From Torreya grandis (lineage: Eukaryota > Streptophyta > Pinopsida > Cupressales > Taxaceae): 64,000 nt of DNA. This document shows positions 22,530 to 34,966 of the stretch, one piece after another. Position numbers and translations under genes: made by a program. The stretch spans positions 2,882,001-2,946,000 of the forward strand of contig JARHVA010001922.1 of NCBI GenBank assembly GCA_037957365.1, written 5' to 3'. The notes under the pieces were generated by a model that was not told the origin of the DNA, did not search any database, and was given only the letters and a program-made list of their open reading frames with translations. Numbering within the stretch: the first letter of the stretch is position 1; each line of letters starts with the position of its first letter.

Positions 22530-23661
22530 TTGTTCATTTAAACATGGATGCAAATGTTAAAATAAAAGAAAATATGAGAATTATATAGGTGGAAACATGG
22601 AAGGACATGATTGGGATCTAGTTTCCTAATTTTGAAAATATTATTTCTATAGGTTTGGATACTTGCGTTGAAGTTTTTATCATGATCTCAACATAATTGT
22701 CATGTACGAAATATTCACTGTATTTTGAAGTGATCACCTAGAGCTTTTTGGGTTTTTTATCACCTTTATATTGATGTATTTTATTCATGTGCACATGTTG
22801 TCTATGATTATATTTAGATCAAACCATATCTCTTCGCCTTAAGTCTTTGTACCTTACCAAAAATGAGTTAGTGGGTTCATAGTGTCGAGTTGGCATCAAG
22901 GAACCCTCTATCAATGAGCATTGTTTACATAGACAATAATCCAAGGAGGGCCTTATGCTTATGTAATTATCCTCTAGGTTTTAGCTTGTCTTCACAAGGG
23001 TGTAATATAATATATGTAAGGGCATGTAATGATATAACTTGTAACTTGACAAATAATACTAATGGGTTATTTTTTCAGTGCTTCAAACATTTACTATGAC
23101 TTTTCCTATGACTGATATAAAAATAAAGAAGAATAGGGAAATAGAAATTAGTTGTGAAATTGATTGATTGATTTTGAATAGTTGATTACTTGGTATTTAC
23201 TAGATGAATAATTAGTAGGATTAAATTTATATTTCACCACAACTTTTAAAAATATCTCATGGCAGGGTTAAATAAAACAAATGGTTGACCCATAGGATTT
23301 GAAAGATTTGAAAATTAGATGACTTTTGAGGACTGAACACTTGATAAGAATCTATACACTTGCATTAATGAAAGTATCCCTGTGTGGTATGCAAGTGTCT
23401 GATAGGATAAGAAGTTGTTGAGGATATGAAACTAGCATTGAAGGATATATGTCAAGTTGTAGGCCTTCTATATTGCGTAAGAGATGTGGGTCATCAAATG
23501 TGATAGGGTAAAACCATAATATAAATAATTAGGTACAACTATATGGAAAATGAGATCCTTTTGGTAGTAGGAAGGTTTAAAACTAAAGTGTAGAGCCTTG
23601 ATAGGTATTTATCAAGTATACAAGACTGAGATGTTATATAAATTAGATATTAGTATTTACA
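22530..23661 (-). repeat. 5' LTR of element B (partial at its inner end)
   Basis: Homologous to about 11400-12844 of the 3' LTR, minus the SINE. The outer end TGTAAATACT (minus strand) abuts the GGTAG flank. The inner LTR end and primer site are not recognisable, and the opposite-orientation fragment lies there instead. Confidence 0.7.
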
Positions 23662-23666
23662 GGTAG

Positions 23667-24202
23667 AATGTATTGAGTAGAGTGGAGCAACTTGCATATA
23701 ATATATGACTATATGGAATTATAAAATAGCATGTGTTCTTACACACGGTTTGGAGGGTGTATTGAGTAGAATTTATCAAAAGTTAAAATAAGAGCTAATA
23801 AGAATCGTAGGTGACAAGGTGAAATGGATACACCCTGAGATGAAGAGCTGAAGCTAAGGAGAAGGAGGTGAAGAGGACAACCAGTAGCTGAACTTAGGTT
23901 GTCTCATAGATAAAAAACAATACACAAAGATGAAAAAGAAGAAGAGTCAGCAAAAATTAGAGAGGATCTACAAAAGGAATTCAAGAGTCTATAAGGATAT
24001 ATGGACTAAAATAGACTAAGTATCTAGGTGTGTAGGACTAGGCATGCAACAATAGGAGGAAAGAGGAAAGACCCATAAGACATGAAGTAGAACTCAAAGG
24101 TGTAAAAATTTAAGGAATAACACATGACCATAATTAATTTCCATAAAGAGTAACATAGCAATGCTTAGTGTGGAAGGAAGTGCAGAGCATATGAAGCAAA
24201 AA
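23667..24202 (+). other. Element E internal segment 2, between B and A
   Basis: Purine-rich, no gene. It starts after B's right flank GGTAG and ends at A's left flank GAGGT; composition matches the other E segments. Confidence 0.5.
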
Positions 24203-24207
24203 GAGGT

Positions 24208-25380
24208 TGTTTTATCCTTTTAGGGTTTTGACTATGCAAATCCTAAGTTAGATTGAAGGGTTGAGATGTCTAAACTAGTTAAATAATATGTAATAATTAA
24301 CCATTGATTTGTTATGGAATTTTAATTCTTTTGAATTTTTAAAAATAGTAATAAATATGCATAAATAGAGACTTATCTAGAAAGTGACTGTCATGGAAGA
24401 TCTAGTTTTCTGAAAACTAGGTTCTAAATAGGTCTGAGTGTCATCAATAGGGTCCTAAGATCTTATTCATCACTAGATAGTAGCACCCCACCTAGATAGT
24501 AACACCATACTACTCTAATGTCTTATTTATAATATTTTTTTATTTTCTTAGAGTACCTGCACCTATGTTTTTGTGTTATGTTCCTATGTGCACAAAATCT
24601 AGAACTTTGTATTGTGTCTAGAAAATTTGATTTAGTATGCAAACCCTAATCCTCCTTGCAAGTATGACATGAGCAGTAAATATGTGTTCATTATTAAGAT
24701 AGGTTGGACATCCTCAACACCCTATTATGAAGATATTTTCATACATACCAATACTCTGAGGAGGGATCAACCCCGATGTAGTTCTCCCACCTAGTGCTTG
24801 GTGCAAGTGAAAGTGAATGCTAGGATGAGAGTGGTCTTGAATGCCTTGAGTGTGCTTGAGATTTTAAATTTTTGAAATTTGGGATTAGGGAAGATATAGA
24901 TGGTAGTATGCATAAGTAGGTCAGAATAGAGATCAAATACCATAATTTTGATCAACTTATTTCTCATTTTGATAGGCTTTTGCATCTATTTTCCATCTAT
25001 TCTAAAGAGGTCAAATAATCTTATATTTATAGAGATTCATAGCTTGTGTGGATAATAAAATATACTTAGGAAAACCTTAGTAAGGGAACACATTTTAAAA
25101 TATATCCATTCAAGATATTTAGGGCAAGGGACACTAGCACCATATGGCTCTAGTGTCCTTAATGTGGCACTAGTGTCCAGCTGGTAGATTATTGGGCACA
25201 CTAGGTTGGGACTAGGAAAGTTGTTCTAAGACTATGTTTGAGCTGATAGAAGATGTCTATGGCTTACATAATGAATGGAAAAGTGTGAAAAAGGCTTTAG
25301 GATAGGTCTAGGGCTAAGTTAAGAATAAGTTATCTCAAGCAACACTCTTAGCATCCAAATACCACTTTTACGTGATTACA
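24208..25380 (-). repeat. 3' LTR of element A
   Basis: Homologous along its whole length to 33761-34961 with scattered differences. On the minus strand it begins TGTAATCACG after a polypurine tract and ends ATAAAACA. Confidence 0.87.
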
Positions 25381-25394
25381 TTTGCCCTCCTTTT
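25381..25394 (-). other. Polypurine tract of element A
   Basis: AAAAGGAGGGCAAA on the minus strand directly before the 3' LTR. Confidence 0.75.
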
Positions 25395-25741
25395 ATGATA
25401 GAAATGTATCAAAGTGAAATGAATAGTATAAAGTAAAAATAAGTGTACTTGTACATACCTAGGAAGTGAATCCTATATAACTGAGTCTGATTATGTGAAT
25501 CTGGTTTGGTGTATGTGAAACATGCTCCCAAATAATGACTTATAATGAAACATGCAAAAATCAGTCCTTAAGAGATTATAAAAAGTAAAAGACTATGTTA
25601 AATAAATTAACTGAGTAAAGTTGAGTAAAGAGATGAGAAAGAGGAAAGGAATGAATACACTTAGTTGGGTGTGTGAACCAATGCATGAACCTGGTGATAA
25701 CCTATATGTGTGAGTGTACATAGTGATAAAATCATTGAATA

Positions 25742-25960
25742 GTTTGGACTGAGATGACAATTTGTTCAATCCTCATATGTGGGTGGCTCAATAACTCAAT
25801 CCAATTTTGACTCCATCATTGCCCACCCCTACTCGATGGATCATGATTTATGAATAGATTGGATAAGACTGTAAGTGTGTCTAATCCTCTCATGTGGGTG
25901 GCTCAAGAAATTAAGTAGGTTATGACTCCATCATTACCTACTCATGTGTAGTAGATGCAT
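25742..25960 (+). repeat. Tandem duplication of about 116 bp
   Basis: ATGTGGGTGGCTCA recurs at 25776 and 25892, each followed by a GACTCCATCATT block. Only two copies. Confidence 0.6.
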
Positions 25961-27190
25961 CTAAAATTGAACTGCATAAAGTGTTGAAAATATCTAACTA
26001 GGTATATCTAACTATGTATGTCATCTTTGTATCCACTCAAGTACATTACGCAATTTTAGGCCACTCGTGAATGCCAACCACTACAAATGGAGTAAGGTAT
26101 GAAATTGGTGATAACCTAGAATATGATAGAAAGTGTATACAGTATATAGAATAACATTGAGTTTGTCATTCCATCTAATCAACCTATGTGTAATTGAGCA
26201 TATGGAAACTATGTGTCATGCACATGCCCTCAATATGATATTTGAGCATATTGATTGTGAACTATGTAATAATTGTATCTATGTATCTGAACTAAATATG
26301 GGAGTGATCATGTTGCACATGATGCCCCCAAATCTAAGCAACTGGTATGAATATAAGATGAAATAAGTGTATTTGAGCAAAATCTGGACATAATTTTCTA
26401 ACCTATGATTGTACCTATGTAAATTTGTATTGTACATGGTGTACTATTCTTGTTAATCTAGACTTCCCTGAAGCTAGGGCTACTAGACAATAGTGCCATA
26501 TAGTGGACAATAGTTCCACGTAGTACTAGTGTCCCAATCTAGGTGATAATGTTTGTCTGGTATGAAATTTGGGTGACTGAACTACTTTTTGAGTCATTTT
26601 TTATTATATCTAACATGTGTCTGATTTATGAAAATAATCATGTGTACTAAAAAAATCTATGAATATCAATGTAGGAGCCTGATATTTGTGAAAACCCCTA
26701 TGAATAACCCCACTTTTGAGGGTAGTTATGAAACCTATGTAATAATTGTCCTTAATATAAGTAGCTCTACAAAATGTGTTAGCTGGAGCATATATATGAT
26801 AACTGTGTGATATTCTAATATAATGTGCAAAAATAACATTAGAATGTAAAATATTTTGAGCATAAGTAGGTAATGTAAGATGTATGTTGTAATCTAGTAT
26901 TGCACAAGGGTGTCAAGATAGATGTAATCAATGTGGCTAACAAAAAATATGAGTAGCAACCTAGGGGGATGAGGCATGATGTCCATCATGGCACCCAAGT
27001 AGCATGGTAAATTTTAGTGGCAAATATTCATTAATTCATGAATATTCTAATTTTTGAATTTTGTGTTTGGAAATTTCTTATGGTTGGTAGATGGGTCCAA
27101 ATCACCAAAAATTTAGGAATATATATTAGATTTGTAGTCAGTTCAGCAACCATTTATAACATTATCTTAGATTAGGCTTTAATTCACCAC

Positions 27191-27193
<3 letters not shown>

Positions 27194-27245
<52 letters not shown>
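27194..27245. repeat. (TA)n microsatellite
   Basis: About 26 uninterrupted TA dinucleotides inside element A. Confidence 0.95.
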
Positions 27246-27247
<2 letters not shown>

Positions 27248-27640
27248 CCTAGCCCCTGATATTAAACAAGGTAACCAGTAGAACCTGAATTGAGGAACCA
27301 AATGGTGATACCAAATAGTGAACACCAATAGTGTCTATTAGAGGAGCCAAATGATAGTGTTGAATGGCAGTGTTGAATGGTAGACTAAATGACAATTTTG
27401 AATGGAACTGTAAAAAAATTATCTAGAGTTAAAACTTGAGGGCATGGTAAGAATAAAGGAAAACAAAAAAATCAATGACTGAATTGCCAAACCCTACTAG
27501 TACAAGGTGCAAACAAATAAGGAAACCAAGGTTGAAACCTTGAAAGATAGAAAACTATTAAATGTACCTCACCTATTGACGGATATCGAAGTGAGTTTCA
27601 ATGGAATTAGGGATAACAAATAAAACATTGCATGTCATCT

Positions 27641-28983
27641 TTATATTTGCCTAGCTATCTTATAGAAATAGGAAGTTCACATTTTTTAAAGGAGAGCTTT
27701 CTGAATATGAAAAAACTAAATTTACAAAGGGTTTATAAGGGGAATTTAGATTCCATGTGTCAGGAGTTATCAAAAATGATAGTGCTTCTTCTATAAGTAT
27801 TGCCTTTATTTTAAAAATACACTGATATAAAAAAGATTAAATTAGGAACTGGTCAAGATGCCTATGGTAACCATGTCATGGATCCATTGGATAACACTAG
27901 AATTCATTTGAAATCATATGATCTAGAAAAAAAATGGTCGAGAATGTCTATTATGAAGATGTGTGGCATGATTTAGATGATAGGGATAACGAATAACAAG
28001 AGATGGCAATTGGACAACGATCAATCAATAAAAAAGATGAAACCTTGGTGACATAAAGATTGAATTGTTACATGGAATTCAAGATTAGTGACCACCATAT
28101 AGAGATCCAAACTAAAATGGGGAATTTAGAGAAAACTCTCAATATATGGCAATTTTAGTTAATGGATATTTATGTTGATGCATCAATCATCACAAATGAT
28201 CTTGGGAGAGCATTTTCTATAGGAAATTGATCTCATCCTCATAAATTTAATACTAAATGCACTACTATTGTGGCAAGCCTCAAGTCAACAGATCCATTGC
28301 AAAATATTAGATTTATATAGTTTGCAATGGATTTGTTGACTTGAGGCTTGCCACAACACTAGTGCATTTGGTATTAAATTTGTGAGGATAAGATCAATTT
28401 CTTGTATAAAATTTTCTGCCAAGATCATTTTTGATGATTGACGCATCAACATAAATATCCATTAACTGAATATTTCCATGTATGAGAGTTTTCTCTGAAT
28501 TACTCATCTTGGTTTGGCTTTCTATATGGTGGTCACTAATCCTAAATTCCATGCAATAGTTCAATCTTTATGTCACCCAGGGTTTCATATTTTTTATTGA
28601 CTGGTCATTATTCAATTGCCATCTCTTGTTGTTCATTATCCCTATCATCTAAATCACTCCCCACATCTTCATAATAAACATTCTCAACCATTTTTTTGGC
28701 TAGCTCATATGATTCTGGATGAATTCTAAAGTTATCCAATGGATCCATGACATTGGTTACAAGAGGCATATTGACTAGTCCCTGATTTAATCTTTTTTGT
28801 ATCAGCTTGTCTAAATAATGGCAATATTTGTAGAAGTGACACTATCATTTTTGCTAACTCCTGACACATGGAATCTGAATTTCCCTTATAAACCCCTTGG
28901 AAATTTGATATATCTTCATATTAATAAATCTCTCTTTGAACAATGTGAACTTCCTATTTCTCTAGGATATAGCCAGGAAAATC
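27641..28983. repeat. Large inverted repeat with SPT6-like coding similarity in its arms
   Basis: Left arm 27641-28303 and right arm 28321-28983 are diverged reverse complements around a 17-base spacer; the innermost pair is CCATTGCAAA/TTTGCAATGG. Reading outward to inward, each arm carries the same decayed frame: left on plus, right on minus. It gives MDPLDN-RIH--SYEL, NVYYEDV, EMAI, then KK-ETLGDIKIELLHGIQD and PNQDE. Order and key residues resemble the RIHPESY...KKET...EL..GFQD...DEEFY region of plant transcription elongation factor SPT6 (family knowledge). Stops occur in both arms. It lies between gag-protease and the 3' LTR of A, where pol would be. A transcript would fold into a long hairpin. 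Confidence 0.62.
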
Positions 28984-31447
28984 TACAGTAAGTCATCAAG
29001 ACTCAAAACTATATTTCAAAATCCAATCATTGTACCATATACGCATCTAGCAGTGGTTGTTTTATGATCTTCAAAATGTACGGGCTTATAGTTGGCAAGT
29101 TCTTCAAAACATATTTTCTTACCATAGTGAATTTTTATGGGTGGGGTTAAAGGGGGTTGAGAAATCTAATGTGAAAATGTTTAAAATGAGAGCTAAAGGT
29201 ATATTTATAAGACTAGGGAGGCAATTAAGCAACTAGTTAGTAAATTGGCCACACTAGTAACCTGGTAGCTTGGCCTAACTTCATCGTTCGACATAGCCAT
29301 CTCGTACAACTATTATGTAGAGCCATTCAACATGTCTATCTGATACAACCATTCAACACAACCATCTATCAAAATTGTCTTGCACAACTATTTGACACAA
29401 CCATTTGGTGGATCCATTTAGTACAACCTCTCGATGTAACATTTTAGTGGTTGCATTTGACATCTAATTTTTAGTGTAGCCAAATGGTTGTATGAAAAAA
29501 ATGAAACTATTTATTTTTGTTCCTTTAGAATCATCATAGATTTTCCAGCACCCATGGAGGATCTTCCAAAGCTGTGATTCAAATTTCTTGAGATTCACCA
29601 AATATTTCTAATAGGTTATCCAATAGGGCCTCTTAAAATTAACCCTACCAAGTAGGAAGGGTAGATGCATGAGGTCCCTCATGGCATCAAAAAATGGTGT
29701 GTGTAACAAGAAAAGATAAGTGTCATGGTGAAGACACATACAAGGAAGCATACATACAAAACACATGAGGCACACAAAAGTAGGCCAAGGGGCCACACTA
29801 CAAGGGACATGGGCACATGTCACTAAATCTAAGAATAGAAAACATACAAGGGCATGTTCAAATTTACACATACACAAGCAACAAGTAATTTAGCTTAGAA
29901 CCACATAGAAGGAAATGTTTAAATATCTACATATACAATCAATAAATCATACACAAGGGACATGGGCACATGTCTAAGGCATATAAACATAGAAGTGGCA
30001 TAGAGCTAAATAAAAATGGCATATTCAAATGCCCTCAAATAGAAGAAGTATAGAAAACATAATCAAGTCTAAATTAGGAAAGCTAGAAATGAAAGCATGT
30101 ATAAATTTGTAGTACAAATCTATGTAAATTCTAGGATGTACATATGTTGAGTCTAACTAGTGATAGTCGTCAAAAAATCTGAGCAATGACTTTTGATGAT
30201 CAATATCAAGATATATCAATGCATAAATTGGAATGTATAGAATGTAAGGATAGAACCTAGTAATAGCAACTATGTATGAGATGTCCCTAAGTGGGAAGAT
30301 GTATCAAATGAATAAACCTAGATCAGTAAATATGCCCTTAGTGGGTAGATGATAGCAAGCCTAGATTAGTGTAGTTGACTGGAGTCATGTATGTAATTTG
30401 TAAGCAATCAAAAATAACAAGTGAAACATCTATGTATGATAAAATTGACTATAATAAGATAGATATCATATGTAATATCTGGAAATTAGTAAAAATGTAA
30501 ACATAACAATGCATACAATCTATAAATTTTGTGTTTTTCAGTAAAATTTGAATGTTTTTATATTTTGACATGTTATATTATTTTTTTATTTTCTAGATAT
30601 AAGATATGTACAAGCAAATGAAAATAAACTATGTACAAGGTGTGATAGAGAGAAGGAATTATGTACAAGAGTAGGAACCATACTAACCGATGAGTCTCAT
30701 GGGAGACTCACTATCACCATGGCTTGTGTTGAATAGGGGAACTGCAATTGTGCATGTTGTATGAAAGGGTAAATGTGATCCCATAATTTATTGTGATGTG
30801 TAATCTATCTAAATATTCTTGTGTAGTGATTCTATGAAGTTATGGTACTGACTATGATACCCTATGAACTATAGGGGTCTTACGTACCCATCTGGTAGAA
30901 GAAATTAGAGGTGATGTAGGTACCCTATGCTGAGAACCCCTAGAACCCAATAAAATTAATCTCATCATAAAATAGGTAGAGGAAGGTCCCCTAGAATCTA
31001 TGATGTATGTTTAACATAAGGGTCTCTCTAGTAATGGTCTTCATGAGAGAGTATGCATACTTATTGATACTATAGGACTTGACTTGACTTGTACTGATGG
31101 CTTTGTTGAACTTTGTGATGTATGCATAGGATCTATACTCTTAGTTATGATTGATAGCCATGCAATATTTGGTAATGGTGTTAAAACTATAACTGGTGTA
31201 TATGTTGAAACTGCTTATGGGATAGGTAGAGGATACTCATATAGGACTCCCTCAACCTTAACCACCTGATTAACATGTATATACTTCAGGCATCGGTGCA
31301 TTGTAGATGGTATGTCTCAAAGTTATTGTAACCATGGCTTGCCTAATAATATATATCGAATACACCTACACTAGGTACTACTAGGAAATGAGTGGCTACA
31401 TGTACTAGTCCAACCTATAATGAAAGCATAATCTCCTTGATGGAGAT
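28984..31447 (-). other. Non-coding interior of element A
   Basis: No convincing gene. The 29,800-30,700 part resembles the interior of B (about 14000-14760) and C (about 61140-61500), including a TAACCGATGA block. The open frame at 31084-31269 has no recognisable motif. Confidence 0.5.
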
Positions 31448-32010
31448 CTAAACATGGCCTGTAAAACCACTAATGATTGTATCTATGGGGAATATATATT
31501 GCTTTATGTAGCCCAAGTTTTGTAATAGTGTCATAGTGCACATGGTTATACTTGACCCATTTTCAACCATAACACTTTGAATAAGATGGTGGTCTATGTA
31601 TGATTTTATAAGGAGTGCATGTAAATCTGTATCATCATTCACAATCTCCTGCTCTGAAAATGGGATAAGTGGTCTATGTGGCACTATAGTATGATACATT
31701 CCAATAATGATGTGAAATGGATATGCCTCTTTTGTAAATGTGTGATATGAATCTGGTGGTGGATGTGCTTAGTATGTTTAGTGAATACCTGATGTGCCCC
31801 CTACCTCATTCATTGTATGATTTAGGAAAGGATCTGAAAATATCTTCAATGTCTTAGCCTTTATTTTTTGTGGTTTTGGTGCCTATATGGGAGTTCCCAC
31901 ATCAATAATATTATCCTCAATTAGATATTGTATCTTGTGCTTTAGGCTAATGCATTTCTTTATTATGTGGCCTGGTGCTTTGTGATACTCGTAAAATGCA
32001 TTTAAATCAT
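31448..32010 (-). pseudogene. Element A zinc-knuckle and protease remnant
   Basis: On the minus strand, YEYHKAPGHIIKKCISLKH (H-x-x-G-H...C type) is followed by a linker and then by the retropepsin start SVMVENGSSITMCTMTLLQNLGY. The catalytic Asp-x-Gly reads Glu-Asn-Gly here, so the active-site Asp is replaced. The linker contains IPFSEQEIVNDD. Stops separate the two blocks. The order gag, knuckle, protease is normal for plant Gypsy, but reverse transcriptase does not follow. Confidence 0.7.
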
Positions 32011-32260
32011 AGTTTTTTGGAAGAGGTCATGTTGAATCAACCTCTTTAATGGGAGAGAGAGATATGACATTGCATTCCAAGAGCTATTGTAGAACCCATG
32101 TTGGTGACTCTACAATATTAATGAAAACTTTGCACTGAGGAGTGGATAAAACCAATTTGGGAGATGGCTCGAAATCCAAGTTAACTATGGCCTTTTGATC
32201 ACTTTTGTTCTCCATGGGCCTTACCATAAATGGAGGTTTGTTTGAACTCTTAATAGTTGA

Positions 32261-33322
32261 TTACGATCCATTTGTGTAATTGAGTTTGCCCATTGATAAG
32301 AGTTTAACCTCTATTTCTTTAATTGTGTGGCACAAATCGATAAATGTAGGAAACTTATTGAACAAGATAGCTTCATGTAATGTTGGTAAGAGACTTTGTT
32401 TAAATATGTCATGAATCTCTCTGTCTACCATGGGGCTAGTCAATTTGGCTAGTATTGTCTTGTATCATAATACATGATCTATGATACGCTCATTCAACTT
32501 TTTCTTTAACTATGCCACTTTTTCATATGATATCTTATTACTGATGTTGATAGAGAAATGTGCTATCAACATGTCAACTAAAGGATTGAATGTCATGATA
32601 GATTGATTTGGTAAATCATAGAACCATTGTAGGGCATAATCCTTGAGACTATGTGGAAATAAATTCGTAAGAAGCCAATCATTTAACACATAGTCCAAAT
32701 ATGTTGTGTGAAAAAATATGAGATGATGCTCTGGGTCACCCTTGCCATCATATAATGTAAGCTTAGGTGCCATGAAATTGGATGGCAAGGGATTTGCCAC
32801 TATGTGATGTGATAAAGGTGTATTTAATATAATGTTAGAATCTAAGGCATGTGATGGGCCAGTGGCTCCCTTCTCGAGGTGTAACACCTTAGATTGTAGA
32901 GTATGAATCTCATGCATAAGGGATTGTACATCTAGAATGAAGTAACTAGACATAAGTGGTGTAGCTGTCACTAATGGTTGTTGACTAACAATCTTAGGTT
33001 GTGTTATCTAAGTTGGTTGGGTTGGCCCCACTAGAGGTTTAACAACATTATTAATTGGGGGAGTTGAAGATTGACCATTATTTTTTTTAATCTTGATTTT
33101 CAATATGGATTGTAGGATCTATGCATGATCAAGGGGATATTCCCAAATTTTATCTCTGAAGCCCTGTAATACCTCAACTTTGTTCATAATTATGTCATTG
33201 TTGTTAAATGGAAGAAGAGTGTCCCGATTCTCAATATATACTTCATCTTGTTCTTGGTTGTATTGTTCATATTTAGATGTATTATCATTGAAATCCACAT
33301 AATTAGGGTGTGAAGGATGCAT
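32261..33322 (-). pseudogene. Element A Gypsy gag
   Basis: The frame begins at the ATG at 33322 (MHPSHPNYVDF), with a Gln/Asn/Glu-rich N-terminus. Stops near 33119-33000 lead to the Retrotrans_gag core (32971-32510): PKLTLYDGKGDPEHHLIFF, then LTNLFPHSLKDYALQWFYDL, SIMTFNPLVDMLIAHF. The segment continues to 32261 (LTSPMVDREIHDIFKQSLLP). This is the capsid-type region of plant Ty3/Gypsy gag. It is better preserved than in element B. It would form the particle that carries element RNA; stops make this copy inactive unless helped in trans. Confidence 0.82.
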
Positions 33323-33743
33323 AACTAGAGTTATGGTAGGTTATTTTTCCATGTTATAGGCTCAGATAGTAGGAATCTGAATATACTCTATAGGACTACC
33401 ACCTAGTCTAGCACTTCTTAATGGAAGAAATATAGCTTTTTAGATGGCATATAATAAACAAATTGGAATAGAGCTACTAAAATAGAATATATGAAATGTG
33501 AAAAATTGATAGTAGTTAATGAAAATAAGAAAAAAAGGATACAAACCCTAAGATTATATAGGGTTAGGGTTTTTTGAGTCTAGGGTTTCTTTATAACAAT
33601 TTAAATTATATTAAAATAAATAGAAACCCTGATATGAAAACTGATTTAATTAGCTAGGTTGTTTAAAAAATCATATGTATCCTTGATTTATTGCAAAAAA
33701 AATTGGATTAATGCAAACTAGGGTTTTAGTTAATATTTGAAGT

Positions 33744-33758
33744 AAGTCAGGTTCACCA
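33744..33758 (-). other. Primer binding site of element A
   Basis: TGGTGAACCTGACTT on the minus strand, two bases past the 5' LTR end; starts with the TGG expected for pairing with a tRNA CCA end. The tRNA is not assigned. Confidence 0.55.
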
Positions 33759-33760
33759 AA

Positions 33761-34961
33761 TGATTTATCCTTTTAGGGTTTTGACTATGCAAATTTTAAG
33801 TTAGATTAAAGTGTTGAGATGTCTAAATTAGTTAAATAATATGTAATAATTAACCACTGATTTGTTATGGATTTTGACTTCTTTTAAATTTCTAAAAATA
33901 GTAATAAATATGCATAAATAGATACTTATTTGAAAAGTGACTATTGCAAAAGATAATCAAGTTCTAGACAGGTCTAAGTGTCATCAACAGGGTCTTGGGA
34001 TTTGATTTATCATTGAATAGGAGATCCCCACTTGGACAATAGCACCATGCTACTCTAGCATTCTCAAAATGGCATTAGTGTCCTATTTATATGACTATTC
34101 CTATTTTTTGGGAGCACTCGTGTATGTGTTTCTGGGTTCTGTACATATGCACACAAAATTTGAAACTTTGCATTATGCTTAGAAAATTTGATTCAATGTG
34201 AAAACCCTAATCCTCTTTGCAAGTATGTCATGAGTAATAAATGTGTGTTCGTTAGTAGGATAGGATGGACATCCTCAACATTTTGTTGTGAAGAGAATTG
34301 TCTACATACCAATACTCTGAGGGGGGATCAAGCCTAATGTAGTTCTCCCACCTAGTGCTTGGTGCAAGTGTAAGTGAATGCTAGAATGAGAATGGTCTTG
34401 AATGCCTTGAGTATGATTGAGATTTGAAATCTTTGAAATCTAGGTTTAGGGTAGATGTAGATGATAGTATGCAAAAGTAGGGTATAATAGGGATCAAATG
34501 CCTTAATTTTGCTAAACTTGTTTCCTATTTGGATAGGCTTTTGCATCTATTTTCCATCTAGTCTAAAGAGGTCAAATAGTCTTGTATTTATAGATATTTG
34601 TAGCTTGTGTGGATAATAAAATGTACTTAGGCCAACCTTAGGTGAGGCACACATTTGAAAATATATCCATTCAGGAGAGTTAGGGCAAGGGACACTAGCA
34701 CCAAGTTGGGGATACTAGCACCATGTGGCTCTAATGTCTTAATGTGGCACAAGTATTCAGCTGGAAAACTAGTGAGCACACTAGGTTGGGATCTTGTAAA
34801 TTTATTTTGGGACTGTGTTTGCATTGACAAAAGATGTCTATGGTTTGCACAATGGTTAGAAAAGTGTGATAAAGGCTCTCGGATAGGTTTAGGGCTAAGC
34901 TAGGAATAGGTTATCTCAAATAACACTCTTAGCATCCAAATACCACTTTTAGGTGATTATA
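33761..34961 (-). repeat. 5' LTR of element A
   Basis: Pairs with 24208-25380. Plus-strand start TGATTTATCC, end GATTATA (first TG of the minus-strand LTR mutated to TA). Confidence 0.87.
34584..34592 (-). promoter_or_regulatory. TATA box in the 5' LTR of element A
   Basis: TATAAATAC on the minus strand, about 370 bases into the LTR; the 3' LTR has TATAAATAT at the same place. Promoter role inferred. Confidence 0.4.
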
Positions 34962-34966
34962 GAGGT

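Larger units (their letters stand above)
11157..23661 (-). mobile_element. Element B: Gypsy gag-protease element without visible pol, inserted in E
   Basis: A minus-strand element. The 3' LTR is at 11157-12844 with a polypurine tract beside it, and the 5' LTR remnant is at 22530-23661. The left flank GGTAG (11151-11155, one extra T before the LTR) matches the right flank GGTAG (23662-23666). The interior carries gag and protease remnants at 19195-20860 and long non-coding stretches. It has since received a LINE (15095-19019) and, in the 3' LTR, a SINE (12089-12407). No reverse transcriptase or integrase belonging to B was found. It is related to elements A and C: their LTRs share the block AATACTCTGA-GAGGG. 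Confidence 0.72.
24208..34961 (-). mobile_element. Element A: complete-ended Gypsy gag-protease element without pol, inserted in E
   Basis: A 10.75-kb minus-strand element with LTRs at 24208-25380 and 33761-34961, a perfect 5-bp target duplication GAGGT (24203-24207 and 34962-34966), a primer-site-like sequence beside the 5' LTR and a polypurine tract beside the 3' LTR. Gag and protease remnants lie at 31448-33322. The remaining 6 kb toward the 3' LTR has no reverse transcriptase, RNase H or integrase, but holds a large inverted repeat with SPT6-like coding similarity. Gag-protease-only elements resemble the TR-GAG class described in plants. Confidence 0.85.

Noticed and set aside
27641..28983. 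Inverted repeat as a MITE or fold-back transposon
   Set aside because: No terminal signature or target duplication at the outer ends, and the arms carry protein-coding similarity; capture with inverted duplication fits better.
30721..31320. Possible gene near 31084-31269 on the plus strand
   Set aside because: Short, no recognisable motif, inside non-coding interior of element A.
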